From Undibacterium piscinae (lineage in GTDB: Bacteria; Pseudomonadota; Gammaproteobacteria; Burkholderiales; Burkholderiaceae_D), in the NCBI GenBank assembly GCA_003970805.2, contig CP051152.1:744001-808000 (forward strand): a stretch of DNA of 64,000 nucleotides, read 5' to 3'. Below, piece after piece: positions 55,694-64,000 of this stretch. A program made the position numbers and the translations under genes. How positions within the stretch are numbered: the first letter of the stretch is position 1; each line of letters begins with the position of its first letter. The notes below the pieces were generated by a model. That model saw only the letters and a program-made list of their open reading frames with translations. It made no database searches and was not told where the DNA came from.

Positions 55694-56602
55694 GTGCTAA
55701 AACAATTATTCGCTAAAGCGCTAGGCAACGAGGATGATAAGCCCGTCCCTAGCGATTTGCATGCACATACAGATGATAAGCACCTGTGGCTGAGCTCCTT
55801 GATCGATCTCTTCCCTATCGGTAAAAAGCAGCGTTACTATCCAGAATACAAAATGGATATCGTTTTCGATACCTTGGTCATTGCCTATTGTGTCAACGGA
55901 CATTTTCTCTATTCCGCCTCCGCAATAGAGAATGATGCTGAAGGGCACCCTGCGTTTTTTAGAATTACTCAAAGCGGCGAACGGATAGCGTTTTCCAAGG
56001 TCAAGAGCTTTCAATTGGTGGTGCCCGACACCTCAGAGTCTGAAGTAAAACTCGATTACGAAAGACGCGCTGCGCTGGGGCGTGGACGTCAATTTGCTAA
56101 AGGCAATAGCATATCCCTGATATCGGCAGCACCGGGCAGAGGCGTTTCTACGGTAGACACAGAAGTGACTAAGCTGGTGGTCCAAAAAGATGGCCCCTAT
56201 GCTCCCGCGACTCTGATTTTGCTCACGCCCGACCTCGACACTCTGGTGGTGACCGACCAAAGAGCCAAAGCGCGCGTCAAGATCTCTGTACCGTTAATGC
56301 TTTCTTCTGAAGAAGGCCCTTTAGTCAGCGCCTGCACCATCGTGGATATTTCAGACGCTGCCCTGCGTATTCATATCGACAGTAACCATCCGAATATGCC
56401 TGAAATGGAGATCAATTCTGAGGTCGTTATGGTGATTAATTTATCCAAGGCGGAGTTGCAATTTAGCGTTAAAGGCAAGGTAATGCGCAGCTTTCCGGGG
56501 ATACGCGTGATTAAACTACTAGCCTTACTTAAGAACGGAAAATATGTGCCCTTCAGCCCACTTGATCATCTAGAACTCAAGGCTGGTTTAATGAATTTTT
56601 GA
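55694..56602 (+). CDS. PilZ-like domain protein
   Basis: GTG 55694 (GAGG site) is preferred to TTG 55643. The C-terminal half resembles a PilZ domain: DQRAKARVKISVPLMLSS, then VSACTIVDISDAALRIHID, where the usual (D/N)xSxxG reads DISDAA, so Gly is replaced. An N-terminal part (LWLSSLIDLFPIGKKQRYYPEYKMDIVFDTLVIAYCVNGHFLYS) is like the YcgR/flagellar-brake region. Cyclic-di-GMP binding is therefore possible but not certain. Confidence 0.6.
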   Translation: MLKQLFAKALGNEDDKPVPSDLHAHTDDKHLWLSSLIDLFPIGKKQRYYPEYKMDIVFDTLVIAYCVNGHFLYSASAIENDAEGHPAFFRITQSGERIAFSKVKSFQLVVPDTSESEVKLDYERRAALGRGRQFAKGNSISLISAAPGRGVSTVDTEVTKLVVQKDGPYAPATLILLTPDLDTLVVTDQRAKARVKISVPLMLSSEEGPLVSACTIVDISDAALRIHIDSNHPNMPEMEINSEVVMVINLSKAELQFSVKGKVMRSFPGIRVIKLLALLKNGKYVPFSPLDHLELKAGLMNF

Positions 56603-56665
56603 TGTTATGCTCATGCCGAGGTCGTTTGCTACAGATATTTAATATTCTTAAAAAAAGGAATAAAA

Positions 56666-57565
56666 ATGAAAAAACCTCTCCGCACTCTCTGCTTAAAATC
56701 CTTACTCGCGACCAGTCTCTGTAGCACTTTCAGCGCCGTTGCCGCCGACACTTTAGCTAGTATCAAAGAGAAACAAAGCATCACCATCGCCTACCGCGAG
56801 GAGACTTTTCCTTTCTCTTACTTGGCTGGCAATAAACAACCGGTAGGCTACTCCATCGATATCTGCATGCTGCTGGTCGATAGTCTCAAGCGCGAATTAA
56901 AATTACCAAAATTGGCCGTCAATTATCTTCCCGTCACGGCAGAGACCAGACTAAAGGCGATTGCAGAGGGTAAAGCGGACTTAGAATGCGGTTCCAGCAC
57001 GAATAGCCCAGAACGACGTAATTTAGTGAATTTTGCTATCCCGCATTTTTTTGCGAACGTACGCATGTTGGTGCGCAACGATACCGCGATCAAAAATTGG
57101 GCTGACGTCAAGGGGAAAACTCTGGTGCTCACCACTGGTAGCTCAACCGCCAAAGTCTTGGCCGAAAAAGCCAAAACCAAAGATTTAAAATACACCGTCG
57201 TCAATGCGCCAAATCATCAGGCCTCTTTCGCTTTGCTAGAAAGCGCTAAGGCCGATGCCTTTGTCATGGATGATGTTTTACTGTATGCCTTACGCGCCGA
57301 ATCGAAGAAAGCCAATAAATTTACTATCACTGGTGAAGTACTTTCTACTCAAACTTACTCTATTGTGCTGCGCAAGGATGATCCAAATTTCAAAAAATTT
57401 GTCGATAAAGAATTGGCCAATGATATGATCAACGGTACCGTCACTAAGATCTACGACAAGTGGTTCAAACAGCCGACGCCGCCTAAAGCTATTAATCTTG
57501 AAATGCCTATGAATCGCATTCTCACCGATCAGTTACGTTTCCCTACTGATCAACATTTGGAGTAA
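56666..57565 (+). CDS. Amino-acid ABC transporter substrate-binding protein (GltI-like)
   Basis: AAAGGAA precedes the ATG. Signal peptide (LLATSLCSTFSAVAA), then DTLASIKEKQSITIAYREETFPFSYL, GYSIDICMLLVDSLK, LECGSSTNSPERRNLVNFAIPHFF, and the hinge LVLTTGSSTAKVLAEKAK. This agrees with the glutamate/aspartate-binding family. The permease and ATPase genes usually follow but do not here. Confidence 0.9.
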   Translation: MKKPLRTLCLKSLLATSLCSTFSAVAADTLASIKEKQSITIAYREETFPFSYLAGNKQPVGYSIDICMLLVDSLKRELKLPKLAVNYLPVTAETRLKAIAEGKADLECGSSTNSPERRNLVNFAIPHFFANVRMLVRNDTAIKNWADVKGKTLVLTTGSSTAKVLAEKAKTKDLKYTVVNAPNHQASFALLESAKADAFVMDDVLLYALRAESKKANKFTITGEVLSTQTYSIVLRKDDPNFKKFVDKELANDMINGTVTKIYDKWFKQPTPPKAINLEMPMNRILTDQLRFPTDQHLE

Positions 57566-57729
57566 GCAGCTGAGATCTTGTCACGGAGCTGCTGCATAAC
57601 AAAAATCACAGGCTCAGTCCGTTTTTTAGCAGGGGTAAATAGTCTGCAGCTCGCTGCCGCTGAGTCTGTGTATAGAGTTTCTGTGCTAAGCTCACGCCAC
57701 TTTTTCACCCTCTATACACATACCCGCCT

Positions 57730-58899
57730 TTGAATTTTTTTAACGCACCCATCTCCATCACAGCCATTGCATCATTGTCTCCGTTAGGAAACTGCTCATT
57801 TGATGTTTGGCAAAATTATCTTAAGCCCACCACCTGCATACGCGAAACTAGTGTGCAAGGACAGGCATTTTTTCTAGCCAGCATACCCGAACACCTGAAG
57901 CCAGAGCTTGCGCTGATACGCGCCTCGCATCCCCATTATCAAACGCTGGACGAGACTGTCATCTACGCCATTCTGGTAGCACGACAGGCGATACGGCAGG
58001 CGGACTGGGATCAATCCGATGAGGTCGGAATTAATCTGGGCTCTTCGCGCGGTGCCACTCAATTGTTTGAGCAATATCATCAAGAATTTTTGACTAGCAC
58101 GAGTACGCCCAAACTATGCTCGCCCAACACTACCTTGGGGAATATCTCTAGTTGGGTCGCGCATGATTTAAAAATACAAGGGCCACAGGTATCACACTCG
58201 GTCACCTGTTCCACCGGTTTGCATGCTGTCTTAAACGGGGTTGCCTGGCTGAAGGCTGGCATGTCCAAGAAATTTTTAGTTGGTGCCAGCGAGGCGCCGC
58301 TGACTGCTTTCACTCTGCACCAAATGCAAGCACTAAAAATCACCGCGCGCAGTGCCGGCACTTATCCTTGCCGCGCGCTTGATTTAGAGAAGCAAGAAAA
58401 TACCATGGTGCTGGGCGAAGGCGCTGCGGTGGCGTGCCTGGAACCAGGGAAAGTGCCAAATGCTCTGGCGACCATCGATGGTGTGGGTTATGCCAGTGAC
58501 GATGCCCGCTACAATTTCTCACTCTCAGAGAGCGCTATTTGCTTCCAAAAATCCATGAAAATGGCGCTCGGTTCAATCACTGCGGATCAGGTCGACTGCA
58601 TCATCATGCATGCGCCCGGCACTATGCTAGGCGATAGCGCAGAATTTAAGGCAATTGAGGCCGTGTTTGGTACCAACTTGCCTATGCTGACCACGAATAA
58701 ATGGAAAATTGGTCATAGCCTGGGGGCCTCTGGCATGCTCAGTCTGGAACTGGCGATCTTGATGTTGCAGCATCAAGAGTTTATTCCTGTGCCATTTATT
58801 CCCGCCCAAGCCCACGCTAAGCAGATAAATAAGATACTGATTAATGCCGTCGGCTTTGGCGGCAATGCCGTGACGATTTTACTGAGCCGAGCGCACTAA
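57730..58899 (+). CDS. Stand-alone beta-ketoacyl synthase
   Basis: 389 residues, TTG start at 57730. The KAS fold and the Cys-His-His triad are complete: active Cys in SVTCSTGLHA, His in IIMHAPGTMLGDSAE, His in NKWKIGHSLGASG. It looks more like enzymes of aryl-polyene or secondary pathways than FabF, which has a somewhat different N-terminus and length. No acyl-carrier protein, ketoreductase or dehydratase gene is adjacent. Confidence 0.85.
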   Translation: MNFFNAPISITAIASLSPLGNCSFDVWQNYLKPTTCIRETSVQGQAFFLASIPEHLKPELALIRASHPHYQTLDETVIYAILVARQAIRQADWDQSDEVGINLGSSRGATQLFEQYHQEFLTSTSTPKLCSPNTTLGNISSWVAHDLKIQGPQVSHSVTCSTGLHAVLNGVAWLKAGMSKKFLVGASEAPLTAFTLHQMQALKITARSAGTYPCRALDLEKQENTMVLGEGAAVACLEPGKVPNALATIDGVGYASDDARYNFSLSESAICFQKSMKMALGSITADQVDCIIMHAPGTMLGDSAEFKAIEAVFGTNLPMLTTNKWKIGHSLGASGMLSLELAILMLQHQEFIPVPFIPAQAHAKQINKILINAVGFGGNAVTILLSRAH

Positions 58900-58994
58900 T
58901 CAGAAACAGAATTTTTATGTAAGCCTTTGTATGTACTCCACCATAAATAAGCATTTAGCGCTACCATAGCTAGCATTTCCAGGAGCGCTATTTT

Positions 58995-59633
58995 ATGAGT
59001 ATAGAAGCACCTCAAGCATCGAATCCTGCTCCAGTATCGTACGGCGGGGCGCCACTCTCGGGCGGCTTTGTGGCTGGCACCTTAATCCACACCAAGCGTG
59101 GCTTACTGCCTTTGGGACAATTACAGGTCGGTGATGAGATAGCGCTGGCTTCTGAACCAGGCCTGCCGCTATTTAGTCCTATAGTCAAACTGATGCGTAA
59201 GCCTGACCAGTCTGTCGTCTTATTAGAATTTATTCAGCACGACGAACTCAGCGCCGGTGAACTGATCGTCCATCCTGATCAGCTATTTTGGGTGGCAGAA
59301 CAAGGCTGGACCGCGGCCCATCGTCTAAGCTATGGCATGCCAATTAAACGTCTAGGCAAAGCCGACGCCACGGCGCTGCGGGTATTGGATTTATTCGCAA
59401 CAGAACAAGCTCAGGTGGCGTGTAATTTTGATCAAAGCGATTTTACCGGACCGACAATAGACTTGCGCGATCAAGCGATACGCATTTTTTATGAAGGCGT
59501 TCCCAATGATACTGTTACTAGCGGAGAAATTGAGCCATTTAGCTGCGAATTGATCTGTCTGCAAGTCGCCAGCGCCGACCATATGTTGGTGGGTAATATG
59601 GGAATATTGGTAAGACTAGACCCAGTGCCATGA
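58995..59633 (+). CDS. Hint-fold protein lacking the splicing residues
   Basis: Residues 24-45 (GGFVAGTLIHTKRGLLPLGQLQVGDEI) match the opening block of Hedgehog/intein (Hint) modules, where Cys-Phe-x-AGT is usual; here the nucleophilic Cys is Gly. Block B reads IVHPDQLFWVAEQGWTAA, with Gln at the place of the catalytic His. The end, SADHMLVGNMGILVR, matches the last block, but the final His-Asn is replaced by Arg-Leu. The whole protein (212 residues) is little more than the Hint core, with no toxin or secretion domain and no signal peptide. It should not splice or cleave itself. Confidence 0.6.
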   Translation: MSIEAPQASNPAPVSYGGAPLSGGFVAGTLIHTKRGLLPLGQLQVGDEIALASEPGLPLFSPIVKLMRKPDQSVVLLEFIQHDELSAGELIVHPDQLFWVAEQGWTAAHRLSYGMPIKRLGKADATALRVLDLFATEQAQVACNFDQSDFTGPTIDLRDQAIRIFYEGVPNDTVTSGEIEPFSCELICLQVASADHMLVGNMGILVRLDPVP

Positions 59634-59646
59634 CTACCCCCGCCAA

Positions 59647-59706
59647 GACGCACTATCCATGCGGCTTATCAAGCATACCGGCCGCTCAACCGCATGGATA
59701 TTGCGC
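59647..59706. repeat. Palindromic interspersed repeat, copy 7
   Basis: CGCACTATCCATGCGGC and CCGCATGGATATTGCGC arms are almost fully complementary; the centre differs (TTATCAAGCATACCGGCC). Lies just after the Hint gene. Confidence 0.75.
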
Positions 59707-59797
59707 GCTGGAGCATGCCCTAGCGCACTTTTCAAGTTAACAGCTACTGCAAGCACAGGTTTAAAAAGTAGTAAGAAAAAAGGATGAAAGGATAAAA

Positions 59798-60262
59798 ATG
59801 CAAGTGCAACTCAGAGCCGTCACTTATGACAATTTCGATGCCGTCATAGAATTACAATTACTCAAGCACCAAGAAGACTACTTGTCCAGCAATTGCTATT
59901 CGATTGCGCAATCAAAATTTGATCCAAATTACCATCCGCGCGCGATTTACGCGGATGATGAGTTGGTGGGCTTCCTGATGTATAACAGCTTCGATTGCGA
60001 GGTCCAGCATCAGACCGGCATCCATAGATTCATGATAGACCAGCGCCATCAAGGCAAAGGTCTGGGTCGGCAAGCCATGCATCTGGTTTTAGACGAAATA
60101 GAAGCTCAGCCATTATTGCAACGCATCACCATTTGCTATCACCCGACTAACCCGCTGGCAAAACCCTTCTACGCCAGCTTGGGCTTTATCGAAACCGGCC
60201 TCGATGAGGAAGGTGAAATGATCGCCGAAATTCTGATTGACAAGCGTCAAGCAGCGATCTAA
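59798..60262 (+). CDS. GNAT acetyltransferase, diamine/spermine type
   Basis: A 154-residue protein. QHQTGIHRFMIDQRHQGKGLGRQAMHLVLDEI carries the acetyl-CoA loop, and YHPTNPLAKPFYASLGFIETG the C-terminal Tyr. The N-terminus (LQLLKHQEDYLSSNCYSIAQSKFDP) and overall form resemble bacterial diamine acetyltransferases (Bacillus PaiA/BltD group). An AAGGAT site precedes the ATG. Confidence 0.85.
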   Translation: MQVQLRAVTYDNFDAVIELQLLKHQEDYLSSNCYSIAQSKFDPNYHPRAIYADDELVGFLMYNSFDCEVQHQTGIHRFMIDQRHQGKGLGRQAMHLVLDEIEAQPLLQRITICYHPTNPLAKPFYASLGFIETGLDEEGEMIAEILIDKRQAAI

Positions 60263-60307
60263 ACAGTGGTCTAAACAGTGCTCTAAATAAGGATCTAAGC
60301 CGGCGCG

Positions 60308-60820
60308 CTAGCCTAGGGATAACCACAATTTATCCCAGTCGTCGGCTTGAAATGCACCTTCGCGCTTGAACATTAATTGTTGTTTGGCATCGATCACGAA
60401 ATGACTAGGCAGGCTGCTCACTTTGCCGAAATTATCTTTGTGGCCAGGTGCATTGCGCCATACGGTAGGAAAGCGCTGATCCTTCGGAAAGGCCAAGGTA
60501 GTGGCCTCGTTGTACTCATCCAGGTCTTTCTTGTTCTGATCCATATTAACGCCCAACAAGACGAATTTATTGCTGGCATTTCTGACATAAAACTCACGCA
60601 TTAATTTCAGATCGTGGGTACATAGTGCGCAATCGAAGGTAAAAAAACTCACCAAGACCGTACGACCCGAAAAATCTTTTAAATCGAGCTTTTTACCGGC
60701 GACATCGAGTCCTGATAGTTCATATTTTTGCCCTGTCGTTTTACCCTGAGCCAGCGCCAGCGCACTCGACATGCCCACTCCCGAAATAATCGCCGACTGT
60801 ATAAAATCTCTTCTGTTCAT
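60308..60820 (-). CDS. TlpA/peroxiredoxin-like thioredoxin-fold protein with Tat-like signal
   Basis: Start at ATG 60820: MNRRDFIQSAIISGVGMSSALALAQG has the paired Arg of a Tat signal. The mature part has a thioredoxin fold with CALC (FFTFDCALCTHDLKLMREFY), and the cis-Pro region SSLPSHFVIDAKQQL. CxxC-type periplasmic reductant or thiol peroxidase. Isolated gene. Confidence 0.8.
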   Translation of the reverse strand: MNRRDFIQSAIISGVGMSSALALAQGKTTGQKYELSGLDVAGKKLDLKDFSGRTVLVSFFTFDCALCTHDLKLMREFYVRNASNKFVLLGVNMDQNKKDLDEYNEATTLAFPKDQRFPTVWRNAPGHKDNFGKVSSLPSHFVIDAKQQLMFKREGAFQADDWDKLWLSLG

Positions 60821-61135
60821 AGGACACCTTTTTAAGTGGAGTATCAAACTTAGGACATACGCAAAAGCGCCCCAGCGTCATTGCACTCGCCTTGCTGCAA
60901 CAATTTTGCGTCAGTCCTAACTACAAAAAAAACCAGGACTCATTATGAGTCTAAGAACATGATGACAATACCAGAAAACCAGGCATGCGCCGCAAACTTG
61001 CGCGCATATTCCCAGCAGATACAAAATGCTTAGACCAATTTACACTCTGCCTCTTTAATTTAAAGTATCCAGCTCTGGTTCAACTGACTAACGCTAGCAT
61101 CACGGTGTATTATGTGTTTTTTTTGAGAATACACG

Positions 61136-61993
61136 ATGACACTTACTGCGACTCCCTCCAGCCTACTACGCATAGGCGCAGCGCAAGCACAGAGTATTGC
61201 GGGCGATATCGACGCCAATGTGGCACAAGTGGTGGCTCTGATAGAAACCGCAGCCAAGGCGCAGCTGCAGTTATTGGTATTTCCCGAAAAGTTTTTGAGT
61301 GGCTACGAACCGGATCTGATCAAAACGGATATTCAGCGGTATACCGTAAGCCAAGACGATGTACGCCTGCAGCCTATACTAGATGCCTGCGCAAGCACCG
61401 GTGTGGCGGCCATCGTGGGTGCGGCTAGCCATGCGGCAGGCAAGCTTTACATTTCATCCCTGATTATCAGTAGCAAAGGTGAACTGCTCAGTCTCTATCA
61501 TAAGCAGCATTTGTTTAGTACGGAACGCGCACTCTTTTGCGCGGGGGCGAGCGATGCAGGCTGCCTGCTGGAAATCGCTGACTGGAGGCTGTCCACGGCG
61601 ATTTGCTACGACTCAGGTTTCCCCGAACATGCCCGCAATGCGGCACTGGCCGGTAGCCACGTGTATCTGGCCAGCGCGCTGTTTAGTCAAGGCAATGGGC
61701 ATCACGAATCGCGCATCTGGATGCCGGCGCGGGCGCTCGACAATACCATCTTCGTGCTCATGTCTAACCATATCGGCAGCACAGGCGGCTGGAATACCTG
61801 TGGCAGCAGCGCCATCTGGAGCCCTTACGGCAAGCTATTAGCCGAAGGCAGTAGCGATCAGGCCGGTGTCATCAGCTGCAGCTTAGATCCCGCCTTAATG
61901 CGCGAAGCACGTAGCCGCGAAAGCATGTTGGCGGACTACCGCGCCATCGCGCCCAACACTGAGCACCTGTTCAAGCGCTATCGATTAGACTAA
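61136..61993 (+). CDS. Carbon-nitrogen hydrolase (nitrilase superfamily)
   Basis: The Glu-Lys-Cys triad is visible: LLVFPEKFLSGYEP, LYHKQHLFSTER and STAICYDSGFPEHA. Length 285 is usual for the amidase branch. Hydrolyses a carbon-nitrogen bond of an amide or carbamoyl substrate; the true substrate is unknown. There is a plausible promoter area ahead, with no partner gene. Confidence 0.88.
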   Translation: MTLTATPSSLLRIGAAQAQSIAGDIDANVAQVVALIETAAKAQLQLLVFPEKFLSGYEPDLIKTDIQRYTVSQDDVRLQPILDACASTGVAAIVGAASHAAGKLYISSLIISSKGELLSLYHKQHLFSTERALFCAGASDAGCLLEIADWRLSTAICYDSGFPEHARNAALAGSHVYLASALFSQGNGHHESRIWMPARALDNTIFVLMSNHIGSTGGWNTCGSSAIWSPYGKLLAEGSSDQAGVISCSLDPALMREARSRESMLADYRAIAPNTEHLFKRYRLD

Positions 61994-62089
61994 AGCTCAC
62001 TTGATTTTTAATCAAATCGAGCGGACGGCAGGATAGGAAAGCGCCCTTTAAATTTAGAATACTTAGGCAAAATTAGAAAGCTACGAATC

Positions 62090-62398
62090 ATGATAGATGC
62101 ACTCATCGCCGGACGCATGTACGGCCACGCAGAAGAACGCAGTGGTCAGGCTGGATCGGCCTATGTGATGTGTAAGATACGTGCCAGCACTGACGATGGC
62201 GACACCCTGTTTTGTAACGTCATCGCATTTAATGATCAGGTACGCAGTACTTTGCTCGGTTTGGCCGATGGCGATAGCGTCGCCCTCTCTGGCGCCCTCA
62301 CCCCCAAGGTCTGGACCGACAAGCAAGGTAATGTGAGACCAGCTCTCGATATTGTGGCACATGCAGTCATCAGCGCGCACCGCATTAGCGACGTCTAG
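62090..62398 (+). CDS. Small SSB-like OB-fold protein
   Basis: A 102-residue protein with a single OB fold: MIDALIAGRMYGHAEERSGQAGSAYVMCKIRAS, LFCNVIAFNDQVRSTLLGLADGDSVALSGALTPKVW, DIVAHAVISAH. It resembles the short single-stranded-DNA-binding-like proteins found in Burkholderiales beside the main Ssb. It lacks the acidic C-terminal tip (DDDIPF) that recruits partners, so it is probably an accessory rather than the replicative SSB. Confidence 0.8.
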   Translation: MIDALIAGRMYGHAEERSGQAGSAYVMCKIRASTDDGDTLFCNVIAFNDQVRSTLLGLADGDSVALSGALTPKVWTDKQGNVRPALDIVAHAVISAHRISDV

Positions 62399-62460
62399 CT
62401 AGCGTAGGCTAGTGAAGCATCACGCTTAGACGCGCAATTACAAAAAGCCCCCCCTGCCAA

Positions 62461-62521
62461 TGCGCATATTCCATGCGCCTGTTGGCGGCATTGCCCCGCA
62501 AAGCCGCATGGGATATGCGTC
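62461..62521. repeat. Palindromic interspersed repeat, copy 8
   Basis: TGCGCATATTCCATGCGCC and AGCCGCATGGGATATGCGT arms; centre TGTTGGCGGCATTGCCCCG. Follows the SSB-like gene. Confidence 0.7.
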
Positions 62522-62713
62522 TTGGGCCGTTGCCAAATTAATTTCTAACGACAAGAACATTGACCTCGCAGCGTCAATTGTTCTTGCTTGCTGAGTATCG
62601 AGCACGGTAGTGGCTAGCGCACAGCGTCGCGAAACACTGACGAACAGCCTGAAAGCAGCGAGCTAATTCCTACTCAAAAAACCACAGCGCCAGATATAGT
62701 TCCCCCTGAAGTT

Positions 62714-62727
62714 TGATCTATATCAGA
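62714..62727. promoter_or_regulatory. FNR/DNR-type box 1 upstream of nirS
   Basis: TTGAT-CTAT-ATCAG matches TTGAT-N4-ATCAA at 9 of 10 positions. Centred 39 bp from box 2. Confidence 0.6.
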
Positions 62728-62752
62728 TCATGCAAAAACTAAGAAAAAACCT

Positions 62753-62766
62753 TGACTCGCATCAAT
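62753..62766. promoter_or_regulatory. FNR/DNR-type box 2 upstream of nirS
   Basis: TTGAC-TCGC-ATCAA matches TTGAT-N4-ATCAA at 9 of 10 positions and also the TTGAC-type first half common in DNR/NNR sites. It lies 111 bases before the nirS ATG. A Crp/Fnr-family regulator responding to oxygen loss or nitric oxide probably binds. Confidence 0.65.
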
Positions 62767-62819
62767 GAAATATCCGCTTTGCAGGCGTAGTCTGCTTGGT
62801 ATAGAAAAAATACATTTAA

Positions 62820-64000
<1,181 letters not shown>

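Noticed and set aside
58995..59633. Active intein or polymorphic-toxin Hint module
   Set aside because: The nucleophilic Cys and the terminal His-Asn are absent and no toxin domain is attached.

Overview
The window looks like a chromosomal segment of a betaproteobacterium, most likely Oxalobacteraceae and perhaps close to Undibacterium. This is inferred from gene content (cydP-cydA-cydB behind a GbsR-type regulator, DUF2322, DUF4124, MuiA, NirS) and from moderately GC-rich codon use. I see no rRNA, tRNA, CRISPR array, integrase or transposase gene.

Layout. 1-3490: 3' part of a DEAD-box helicase, then a broken S9 peptidase followed by an eroded second copy of its 3' end. 3500-7446: cytochrome bd operon (gbsR-like, cydP, cydA, cydB, minus strand). 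7520-10950: a gene graveyard of a truncated PAS histidine kinase, a truncated and rearranged pssA, and a patatin missing its 5' half. 11525-17304: a solute-binding protein, an amine/amino-acid catabolic operon (glutamine-synthetase-like enzyme, class III aminotransferase, GntR/FCD regulator) with a readable promoter and operators, and a DUF4105 protein. 17382-24860: remnant of an outer-membrane patatin, sbcD (one-base frameshift), sbcC, and an AT-rich membrane-protein gene, also frameshifted. 24900-31715: sterol-desaturase ghost, NADH pyrophosphatase, di-haem peroxidase fragment fused to an oleate hydratase, two eroded copies of an M13 peptidase, and a solute-binding protein. 32070-36520: molybdopterin oxidoreductase behind a strong promoter with a TetR-type palindrome, a TauE-like permease, and a ghost of ferredoxin-NADP reductase. 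36608-43243: YciI, GlcG and TPR proteins, a GNAT, an esterase fragment, a slyD ghost and MuiA. 43056-45480: an OxyR-type site and katG. 45689-50403: GST, a QueG-like iron-sulfur protein, a LysR/MFS divergent pair, and an unlisted 48-residue membrane peptide. 50846-62398: mostly intact single genes, including two small cysteine-rich exported proteins behind a GNAT, an HDOD protein, DUF2322, a PilZ-like protein, a glutamate-type binding protein, a lone ketoacyl synthase, a Hint-fold protein lacking its catalytic residues, a TlpA-like protein, a nitrilase and a small SSB-like protein. 62714-64000: two FNR/DNR-type boxes and the first third or more of nirS.

Physiology. The genes point to a respiratory bacterium that switches between high-affinity oxygen use (cytochrome bd), nitrite respiration (cd1 reductase) and peroxide defence (OxyR-type katG).

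The most unusual property is decay. Around sixteen genes are truncated, frameshifted or eroded, while the neighbouring genes look intact. In three places a broken gene sits beside a second, separately eroded copy of its own segment. Several pairs of truncated genes are joined end to end. The intergenic spaces carry at least three families of short inverted repeats. Two of the frameshifts are single extra bases in homopolymer runs and could be read errors. The other lesions involve many scattered deletions and cannot be explained that way.
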